Assembly: GCA_947495915.1 (NCBI GenBank) | Contig: CANMAW010000007.1 | Span: 1-64,000, forward strand | Source: Maribacter algarum (ex Lu et al. 2025) (nom. illeg.) | GTDB taxonomy: Bacteria > Bacteroidota > Bacteroidia > Flavobacteriales > Flavobacteriaceae | Direction of reading: 5' to 3' | DNA: 64,000 nt | Shown: piece by piece, positions 25,374 through 33,053 of the stretch | Layout of the letters: the number at the start of each line of letters is the position of its first letter | Position numbering within the stretch: position 1 is the first letter of the stretch | The notes under the pieces: model-generated | What the model saw: the letters and a program-made list of their open reading frames with translations, nothing else | Databases searched by the model: none | Told to the model about the DNA's origin: nothing | Made by a program: the position numbers and the translations under genes

Positions 25374-26891
25374 ATGAATAAGAAAGTAATATTGATGATT
25401 TTAGATGGATGGGGAAAATCACCCGATCCGAAAGTGTCGGCAATTGACAATGCTCAAACTCCATTTATTGACTCCTTATACCATAAATATCCAAACGCTA
25501 CCTTAAGAACAGATGGTGAGCATGTTGGTTTACCCCCTGGCCAGATGGGCAATAGTGAGGTGGGTCACATGAACCTAGGTGCTGGAAGAATAGTATATCA
25601 AGATTTAGCTAAAATCAATCTAGCCCTGAAAAATGATACCTTAAAAGATGAAAAAGAACTCATCGATGCATTAGCCTATGCCAAAAAACATCAAAAAAGT
25701 GTTCATTTCTTAGGTTTACTAAGTAACGGTGGTGTACATGCACATACGAACCATTTAAAAGGATTTATTGATGCTGCGAATAATGCTGGTGTTCAAAACT
25801 CATATATACATGCATTTACCGATGGAAGAGATGTAGACCCAAAATCAGGAAAGGGCTATGTTGAGGATATTCTAAAGTATACAGAAGGAACAAACACAAA
25901 ACTTGCAACAGTCACTGGCCGATATTATGCAATGGACAGAGATAAACGTTGGGAAAGAGTGCAGCTTGCCTATCATGCTCTTGTCAATGGTGAAGGAACT
26001 AAAACATCAAATATAACGCAATCAATTCAAGAAAACTATGATGTAGATATTACTGATGAGTTTATAAAGCCGCTCATTGTTACTGATAGAAATTCTGACC
26101 CAGTGGCAACCATAAAAAAAAACGATGTGGTTATCTTTTTCAACTTTAGAACCGATAGAGGAAGAGAACTAACGGAAATGTTGTATCAAAATGACTTTGC
26201 GGAATATAATACTAAAACACTTGATCTATATTATGTAACTATTACAAATTATAGCGATGATTTTAAGGGTGTTAAGGTTATTTTCAACAAAGACAATATT
26301 ACAAAAACACTTGGTGAAGTGTTAGAAAAAAGTAATAAAAAACAAATTCGAATTGCTGAAACGGAAAAATACCCACATGTAACTTTTTTCTTTTCTGGTG
26401 GTCGAGAAACTCCGTTCAAAGGAGAATCAAGAATTCTTAAAAATTCACCAAAAGTAGCAACCTACGATTTAAAACCTGAAATGAGCGCCTTCGAATTAAC
26501 AGAAGCATTGGTTCCAGAACTACAAAAAGGAGAAGTTGATTTTGTCTGCCTTAATTTTGCCAATGGTGATATGGTTGGGCATACGGGAGTAATGAGCGCA
26601 GCTATTAAGGCCTGTGAAGCTGTTGATACTTGCGCCAAAGATGTTATTACAACGGGATTAGAAAACGGCTATACGACCATATTGATAGCAGATCATGGTA
26701 ATTGCGAAACAATGATGAACCCTGATGGTAGTCCGCATACAGCACATACTACCAATCCGGTGCCAGTAATTCTAATAGACAATGAATTGAAAAATATTGA
26801 AAGTGGTGTTCTTGGCGATGTGGCCCCGACTATTTTAAAATTGATGGGCATTAAACAACCGAAAGAAATGACACAACACGCTTTAATATAA
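25374..26891 (+). CDS. gpmI: 2,3-bisphosphoglycerate-independent phosphoglycerate mutase
   Basis: A 505-residue enzyme of normal length for GpmI, which interconverts 3- and 2-phosphoglycerate in glycolysis and gluconeogenesis. It opens with the metal-binding strand KVILMILDGWG, then GQMGNSEVGHMN with the phosphorylated serine (Ser61), and later IRIAETEKYPHVTFFFSGG, NGDMVGHTG and ADHGNCETM, the remaining manganese ligands of the alkaline-phosphatase-like fold. It is cytosolic. The map gene follows 33 bases later but has its own -7 element. A TACTTTTA box, near the -7 consensus, lies about 25 bases before the start. Confidence 0.97.
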   Translation: MNKKVILMILDGWGKSPDPKVSAIDNAQTPFIDSLYHKYPNATLRTDGEHVGLPPGQMGNSEVGHMNLGAGRIVYQDLAKINLALKNDTLKDEKELIDALAYAKKHQKSVHFLGLLSNGGVHAHTNHLKGFIDAANNAGVQNSYIHAFTDGRDVDPKSGKGYVEDILKYTEGTNTKLATVTGRYYAMDRDKRWERVQLAYHALVNGEGTKTSNITQSIQENYDVDITDEFIKPLIVTDRNSDPVATIKKNDVVIFFNFRTDRGRELTEMLYQNDFAEYNTKTLDLYYVTITNYSDDFKGVKVIFNKDNITKTLGEVLEKSNKKQIRIAETEKYPHVTFFFSGGRETPFKGESRILKNSPKVATYDLKPEMSAFELTEALVPELQKGEVDFVCLNFANGDMVGHTGVMSAAIKACEAVDTCAKDVITTGLENGYTTILIADHGNCETMMNPDGSPHTAHTTNPVPVILIDNELKNIESGVLGDVAPTILKLMGIKQPKEMTQHALI

Positions 26892-26910
26892 AGGTTTCTG
26901 AGAAATAAAG

Positions 26911-26918
26911 TACCTTTG
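26911..26918 (+). promoter_or_regulatory. Bacteroidota -7 element very close to the map start
   Basis: TACCTTTG matches TAnnTTTG exactly and ends 6 bases before the ATG at 26925, so the mRNA may start at or within a base or two of the start codon. Confidence 0.55.
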
Positions 26919-26924
26919 CAAACT

Positions 26925-27743
26925 ATGATTATTGTAAAAACTGCAGAAGAGATTGAATTGATGCGCGAAAGTGCGCTAATAGTATCTAAAACCTTAGGTA
27001 TGTTAGCCAAAGAAGTACAACCAGGTGTAACTACTTTACAGTTAGATGCTTTGGCGGAAACTTTCATTCGTGATCATGGAGCTGTACCCGGATTTTTAGG
27101 TCTTTATGATTTTCCAAACTCCCTTTGTATGAGTCCGAATGCCCAAGTGGTACATGGTATTCCTAATGACAAACCTCTAGTTGAGGGTGATATTATTTCT
27201 ATCGATTGTGGTGCGCTTAAGAATGAATTTTACGGTGATCATGCCTATACTTTTCAGGTTGGAGAAGTCAATGCAGAAACCAAAAAATTACTCGAAGTAA
27301 CTAAAGAGTCACTATACGTTGGAATTCGTGAATTTAAAAAAGGTAATCGCGTTGGTGATGTCGGTTATGCTATTCAAAAATTTACTGAAGATCATGGTTA
27401 CGGTGTTGTACGTGAATTGGTTGGTCATGGGTTAGGACGAAAAATGCATGAAGACCCCGAAATGCCTAATTACGGTCGCCGAGGAAGAGGAAAAAAATTC
27501 GTAGATGGAATGGTTGTGGCTATAGAGCCGATGACTAATTTAGGAACACGACGTATTAAGCAGTTGAAAGATGGTTGGACTATTTTAACCGCAGATGGAC
27601 AACCGAGCGCACATTTTGAACACAATGTAGCACTTATAGACGGAAAACCTGAATTACTATCAACTTTTCAATATATCGATGAAGCATTGGGTATTAAAAC
27701 TGATGTTGAAGATGAATTTCGCCAGAAAAAATTACAGCTATAG
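26925..27743 (+). CDS. map: Methionine aminopeptidase, type I
   Basis: A 272-residue enzyme that removes the initiator methionine from new proteins. I choose ATG 26925 over an in-frame TTG at 26916, because the TTG belongs to the -7 element. The five metal ligands are in place: Asp in IDCGALKNEF, Asp in GDHAYTF, His in VGHGLGRKMHED, Glu in AIEPM and Glu in HFEHNVAL. The length and lack of a zinc-finger extension fit the bacterial type Ia form. The following methyltransferase gene begins 12 bases after the stop, so the two are probably co-transcribed. The -7 element so close to the start suggests a leaderless message. Confidence 0.97.
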   Translation: MIIVKTAEEIELMRESALIVSKTLGMLAKEVQPGVTTLQLDALAETFIRDHGAVPGFLGLYDFPNSLCMSPNAQVVHGIPNDKPLVEGDIISIDCGALKNEFYGDHAYTFQVGEVNAETKKLLEVTKESLYVGIREFKKGNRVGDVGYAIQKFTEDHGYGVVRELVGHGLGRKMHEDPEMPNYGRRGRGKKFVDGMVVAIEPMTNLGTRRIKQLKDGWTILTADGQPSAHFEHNVALIDGKPELLSTFQYIDEALGIKTDVEDEFRQKKLQL

Positions 27744-27755
27744 CGTTCTCCTACT

Positions 27756-28523
27756 ATGAAGAACATTTTTAAATTTTTTCTTAACGCCATACCGAGACCA
27801 CTACTAATCAAACTAAGTTATTTAGTGCGACCGCTTTTAGCATTTACTATGCGCGGAAATACGTACATCGACCCAATTGATGGAAAGGGTTATAAGAATT
27901 TCTTGCCTTATGGGTATGAAAACCCGAGAGATAATGTTTTAGCCCCTTATACCCTATCCTTAGAAAGACACCGACTACTATGGCTTTATTTAAAAAATGA
28001 AACTGTTTTTTTTACAGAGCAACTGAAAGTATTACATTTTGCACCTGAACAAGCCTTTTATAAAAGATTCAGAAAACTTAAAAATTTAGAATATATCACA
28101 ACGGACTTAGAATCTCCGTTAGCAGATGTAAAAGCGGATATTTGTAATCTTCCTTTTGAAGATGCTTCATTTGATGTTATTTTTTGTAATCATGTTTTAG
28201 AACACATTCCTGATGATACTACTGCGATGCACGAACTTTTTAGAATATTAAAACCAGGTGGTTGGGGTGTTTTTCAAATTCCTCAAGACCTCACAAGAGC
28301 CACCACATACGAAGACGACAGTATTACCGATAAAAAAGAACGAACCAAAATTTTTGGTCAGTACGATCATGTTCGTGTTTACGGTCGAGATTACTTTGAT
28401 AAACTTAGAAGTATTGGTTTTGAGGTAGAAGAAATCTTATATCAAAAAACCATCGCCCCCGAAAATATTGACAAATACCGGCTTTCCCCCGACGAAATTC
28501 TACCAGTTGTAAGAAAAGTATAA
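27756..28523 (+). CDS. Class I SAM-dependent methyltransferase
   Basis: A 255-residue protein with an N-terminal helix (NIFKFFLNAIPRPLLIKLSYLV), a weak SAM motif I (VLHFAPEQAFYK), a clear acidic motif (YITTDL), then FDVIFCNHVLEHIPDD and ELFRILKPGGWGVFQIP, the post-I to IV part of the Methyltransf_11 fold. The substrate is not predictable; the unusual early FAPE replaces the usual GxGxG, so SAM contacts may differ from standard family members. It follows map by 12 bases. A weak alternative is a glycan or lipid methyltransferase bound at the membrane. Confidence 0.82.
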   Translation: MKNIFKFFLNAIPRPLLIKLSYLVRPLLAFTMRGNTYIDPIDGKGYKNFLPYGYENPRDNVLAPYTLSLERHRLLWLYLKNETVFFTEQLKVLHFAPEQAFYKRFRKLKNLEYITTDLESPLADVKADICNLPFEDASFDVIFCNHVLEHIPDDTTAMHELFRILKPGGWGVFQIPQDLTRATTYEDDSITDKKERTKIFGQYDHVRVYGRDYFDKLRSIGFEVEEILYQKTIAPENIDKYRLSPDEILPVVRKV

Positions 28524-28688
28524 TTTCGAGTTACAACTTAATAGGTTACTCATTTTAAAGCAACTAAACAACTTTATTATATTTATTGACAATACTTCAG
28601 CAATATGTAATTTGTTAAAATACCTAATTTATATGTAATATTTTTCTTACTTTTTAGTTAGTACTATGCAACGCTAAACACCAAATCA

Positions 28689-31600
28689 ATGCGCATAGTT
28701 ACTTTCCCTAAGAGTTATTTCAATAAAACAGGCATCTTATATTGCTGTTTTTTGACAATTTTCTTTATAAGCAGCGAACGAATTCTAGCCCAAGACACCT
28801 TTAATTGTACCAGTGATCTATTTCAAGTTGTTGACGGTAGAGACCTTAGAAAATTAGACCCCGCAACAGGTAATTACGAATTTGTCGGTATTGCTCAGCA
28901 ATCATACAACGGTGCTGGTTTCAATGTCGAAGACGGTTATATCTATGGTATGAGCGGTAATAGTATGGTGCGAATAAACAATCTTGGTCAATCTACTAAT
29001 CTCGGCCCTGTAACCGGGTTTTCCGCTTTAAGTTATTCTGGTGATTTTGATACAGAGGGCAATTGGTACTCTTTCAAAGACCAAAAAGGAACCTTCATCA
29101 TGAATACTGTTGACGTATCAAATCCTCTAGGTTTAGTCGCCGTACAAGATGTAATTATCGAACTTAGTGGTGACGGTACTTTGGGCAACTGCGCAGATAT
29201 TGCTTACAATTCTCTTACCAACAAATTCTATGGTATGAGCAAAGGGGTTATTCATGAATTTGATCATATTAATAAGACTGTAACTCCAATTGCAAACTAT
29301 AGTAGTGAAATAGTTGGTGGAAATGGTTTTGGCGCCGTATGGACCGATGTTGAAGGCAGTGTTTATTTTTTTAATAATGCTTCTGGTAATGTTTATAAAG
29401 CTAATTTTAATAATGCAGGAGAAGTTACAAACTTTGCCTTTGCTGCTACTACAGAACCTAATGGTAGTAATGATGGTATAGGCTGTTCACTTGCTCAACC
29501 CCCGACATTCCCAGAAATTTGTGATAACGGAATAGATGATGATGGTGATGGACTTATCGATTGCGAAGATGATGATTGTACGGCTAGTAATGCCTGTAAA
29601 ATAGATGGTAGTATTACCTCAACAACAACTTCTACAGAAAACGGATTTGTTACATATCAAGTTTTTCTAAATAATAACACCAACATCAATAAATCATTTA
29701 ACGCTATTGATACGCTGCCAACAGGTTTTACATTTGTTCAAGACACCCTTGCTTTTGATCAAAATGGCTATTCCGACTTTACTCTAAATCCTATTGAAAA
29801 TGATACAGGACAACTAACATGGGGTACTATAAATTTAGAACCTGGTGAATCAGTTCGGCTTGCGTATGATTTGCTAATAAATAGTAGTGTACAACCTGCC
29901 AGCTATCAAAATGCCTTTACCTTATCAAATAATGAATTGAAAGAAGGTACTTTACAAGCAACGGTTGAAATCATTGATGCTTACGAAGAATTACCTTTTC
30001 CTTGTGAACCAGCCTTTTATCAGGTGTATCAAAAAAGAGGTAAGAATCAACCTAACATGTATGGTCGGTTAAATGCAAATACAGGAGATTATGACCCCAT
30101 TGCCATAGCCTCTGATTACGCAAACGGATTAGGCTACGATATCAACACAGGACTTGTATACGGAGCCTCCGGAAAAAAGTTTATAATGCTCGATGCTAAT
30201 GGTACCGTAATCTATCGAAATATTGATTTCAACAAAAAAGTATATCGCGGTGACATTGATGAAAACAGCTTATGGTATGGCGTTGATGGTAATGATATGG
30301 TTGTTATTGATGTCAGTGGTACACCTGTAGAAGTAGCACGATATAACGGTCAAGGTCTTATCGGTTGGGATATCGCCTACAATAAGGATGGCAATTTTTA
30401 TTCGGTTCATAATAACACTTTGTACAAATTTGATACAAGCTCAAATACAAAGTCAACAATAGGAACATTAATCGGTAATGGATTACCTTCCTCTGGCTAC
30501 GGAGCTCAATGGACAGGCTCAGATGGATATTTATATCTCTCTAACAATGCCTCAGGAAAAATTATTCGTGTTGATATTACTTCTAGAGAATCGCGAGTGG
30601 TTTCTCAATCAATAGACGGACTTTCAAAAAATGATGGATTTTCATGTCCAACAAGTATACCCGCCGTATTTGGATATGATTTTGGAGACAATATAAACAT
30701 TCCACCAGGAGGCCTGTTAAGTTACCATCAAGATATTAATGATGATGAAATACCAGAATATGCCATGGTTTGGTTGGGTAGTACAGTATCTGTTGATGAC
30801 ACTGACTTGTCGAATTCTGATGCTACTGGCGATACTGACGATGGGGTATTCATTGCAAAATCAGTAGTCGATGGTCAGGCCGTAATAACCTTGAACATGA
30901 ACTCTAACTTTTCAACTACAGCTCATTATTTGATCGGTATTGATTGGGATTCAGATGGTATTATTGATGATACAGTGGCTGACTCTACACCTATAAACGG
31001 GGCTACCAGCGTTGTAAAATTAGTTGATGTACCTGTTGATTATGTAACAACACTTATCAACTTTAGAATAATGATTTCTGAAGAGCCTTTAGTTGCTGCA
31101 GACATTTCAGGGTATGTAGAAAAACTAGGTGAAATAGAAGACTATAGAAAAGCACTTGCAACACCAGAAATATGTAATAACGGCATCGACGATGATTTAG
31201 ACGGACTTTATGATTGTGATGATGATGATTGTGCAGGTTTCACAGATTGCACAACAACAGCTACTAGTGGTGGAAATAATGGAGGTTTAGAAAGTAATAA
31301 CCGATTGGCAGATAAAATAGCCAAACGATACTACAATCGATACAAAACCAACACCAATGATATCAAAGTTAATGTAGCTGCAAGAAATCTACACAAGCTT
31401 CCTAAAGACCATGATATCTATAGAAAATCGAAAAACAACAATTTTGCATTAATTGATTTAATGCCCAAGCAAGCCATTGAAAATACGGTTCCCTTTAATA
31501 GTACTCCTAATGATTTAATTGGTGTCACTAATGCCGTTGAAACCTTATCGGTTGATTATTTTGATGGTGAAACGCGTAAAGGTGCTATTCTATCAACCGT

Positions 31601-32972
31601 TTCAGAAGACGGTGTTTACGAACATACCAAAGCGGTTTGTGATCGTGTAACAGGAACATCGGTGGTAAACATCTGGAAAACTCCAATGTTTGAAGATCAT
31701 GAGTTATTAATATCAAAACTAAGATACAATGAAGATCAGGTAGAATATAGCTGTACGTTCTCCTTTTATTTTGATAGTCAAGATCAAATTCAAATAGAAA
31801 ATCACTGGAATATCTCAGAATATCCATACAATGATACTTATTACAATTTTCAAGTTTGGGCCGATAACACCCTTAATTTAAAAACTTTAGTTGGTGATTT
31901 GCTACAAAATATCAAGGCACTTTCTGATCAAGAAATCAATTATGATGTGGGTGAAGCACCCACGGTGTTTGTAAGAAGTTTTGATTACAGAAACCATAAA
32001 TTATATATCAACGTAGTAAACCCTAACGGGGTAGAAAAAATAGATGTGCGAGGTATTTTATCAGAATCTGAAACAACAAGTGACCGTACATTTTATGATG
32101 AGTTCATACTTTCAGGCGCCATAGAAGATCAAATTATTTATGATACTCAAGGTGTTTACACCATGGGCTTTACCATAAACAACAGCGAAAATGCCGTTGC
32201 AGATAATATCTTTTTTGCTGATGGAGTTTGGGGCACTGATGTTGATGAATCTAAAGAAACTATTTCAACTTTCGCAACGTATAGAGATTTTCAAAGTGAA
32301 AATCCAGATGATTTATACATTGAAAGAGGAGCAAAAGTAAGGGGTACCATTAACGAAAAATTTGTTCTATACCGATCAATAGAAGCAAAATTCGGAATAA
32401 AAGATATCTCTGCATACAACGGCTTTGCTTTTTCTGCCAAGGCAAATAAAATTAGAGATATGGATATAATTCTTGTCAATCCTAACATTTCTTTTGAACA
32501 ACAGTTAAAAGCAAAAGTAACTTTAAAAGATTCAGAAGACATCTATGTTTTAGATTTTAATGCTTTTGAAGGTAATCAGAGTAATTTAGAAAATATTTCA
32601 ATGATCATCTTTGAACCCTTGAATTGGGAAAATGATCCTTCACATTTTGCTTTAGAACTTACAAAGTTGAGATTTAGTAATGATTTAGCAGCTTCTTCTA
32701 AAAGTATTGCCTCAAAGAAAACTCTAAACCTCGTACATCCAAATCCAGTTACTAGCATATCAACAATTACGTTTGAAAGCCACAAGTCAACTTCCTATAA
32801 ATTGAATATATATAATATCATGGGAGCTTTGGTATATTCCAGCGATGGAGAAATCACCATAGGAATCAACCAGGTTGAATTCAACAGAGGTAATCAGCCT
32901 GATGGAAATTACACCTATGAAATAATTTTAGATAAGGAAGAGCACCTCAGTGGAAAATTAATATTTCAATAA
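28689..32972 (+). CDS. Large secreted protein with beta-propeller-like, DUF11/GEVED-like and C-terminal T9SS sorting domains
   Basis: A 1427-residue protein with a signal peptide (about residues 15-35, ending LAQ). Parts in order: a first propeller-like domain (about 45-270), an acidic calcium-binding-like motif CDNGIDDDGDGLIDCEDDDC, a DUF11-like domain (about 300-425), a second propeller-like domain (about 435-655, similar to the first), a GEVED-like domain (about 660-820, with GEIEDY), a second acidic motif (CNNGIDDDLDGLYDCDDDDC), a poorly known region with beta domains, possibly CIA30-like near 1190-1340, and a T9SS type A sorting domain in the last 80 residues (HPNPVTSISTITF, YNIMGALVYSS, GNYTYEI). 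It is surely exported by the type IX system. It is followed 81 bases later by a surface lipoprotein gene. Ligand or enzyme role unknown. Confidence 0.85.
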   Translation: MRIVTFPKSYFNKTGILYCCFLTIFFISSERILAQDTFNCTSDLFQVVDGRDLRKLDPATGNYEFVGIAQQSYNGAGFNVEDGYIYGMSGNSMVRINNLGQSTNLGPVTGFSALSYSGDFDTEGNWYSFKDQKGTFIMNTVDVSNPLGLVAVQDVIIELSGDGTLGNCADIAYNSLTNKFYGMSKGVIHEFDHINKTVTPIANYSSEIVGGNGFGAVWTDVEGSVYFFNNASGNVYKANFNNAGEVTNFAFAATTEPNGSNDGIGCSLAQPPTFPEICDNGIDDDGDGLIDCEDDDCTASNACKIDGSITSTTTSTENGFVTYQVFLNNNTNINKSFNAIDTLPTGFTFVQDTLAFDQNGYSDFTLNPIENDTGQLTWGTINLEPGESVRLAYDLLINSSVQPASYQNAFTLSNNELKEGTLQATVEIIDAYEELPFPCEPAFYQVYQKRGKNQPNMYGRLNANTGDYDPIAIASDYANGLGYDINTGLVYGASGKKFIMLDANGTVIYRNIDFNKKVYRGDIDENSLWYGVDGNDMVVIDVSGTPVEVARYNGQGLIGWDIAYNKDGNFYSVHNNTLYKFDTSSNTKSTIGTLIGNGLPSSGYGAQWTGSDGYLYLSNNASGKIIRVDITSRESRVVSQSIDGLSKNDGFSCPTSIPAVFGYDFGDNINIPPGGLLSYHQDINDDEIPEYAMVWLGSTVSVDDTDLSNSDATGDTDDGVFIAKSVVDGQAVITLNMNSNFSTTAHYLIGIDWDSDGIIDDTVADSTPINGATSVVKLVDVPVDYVTTLINFRIMISEEPLVAADISGYVEKLGEIEDYRKALATPEICNNGIDDDLDGLYDCDDDDCAGFTDCTTTATSGGNNGGLESNNRLADKIAKRYYNRYKTNTNDIKVNVAARNLHKLPKDHDIYRKSKNNNFALIDLMPKQAIENTVPFNSTPNDLIGVTNAVETLSVDYFDGETRKGAILSTVSEDGVYEHTKAVCDRVTGTSVVNIWKTPMFEDHELLISKLRYNEDQVEYSCTFSFYFDSQDQIQIENHWNISEYPYNDTYYNFQVWADNTLNLKTLVGDLLQNIKALSDQEINYDVGEAPTVFVRSFDYRNHKLYINVVNPNGVEKIDVRGILSESETTSDRTFYDEFILSGAIEDQIIYDTQGVYTMGFTINNSENAVADNIFFADGVWGTDVDESKETISTFATYRDFQSENPDDLYIERGAKVRGTINEKFVLYRSIEAKFGIKDISAYNGFAFSAKANKIRDMDIILVNPNISFEQQLKAKVTLKDSEDIYVLDFNAFEGNQSNLENISMIIFEPLNWENDPSHFALELTKLRFSNDLAASSKSIASKKTLNLVHPNPVTSISTITFESHKSTSYKLNIYNIMGALVYSSDGEITIGINQVEFNRGNQPDGNYTYEIILDKEEHLSGKLIFQ

Positions 32973-33053
32973 GCAACACTAAAGCATCATACCTAAAATG
33001 AATGATGTTACATGATAAACCTTACTACTTATAACCGACTATTTTACATCACC

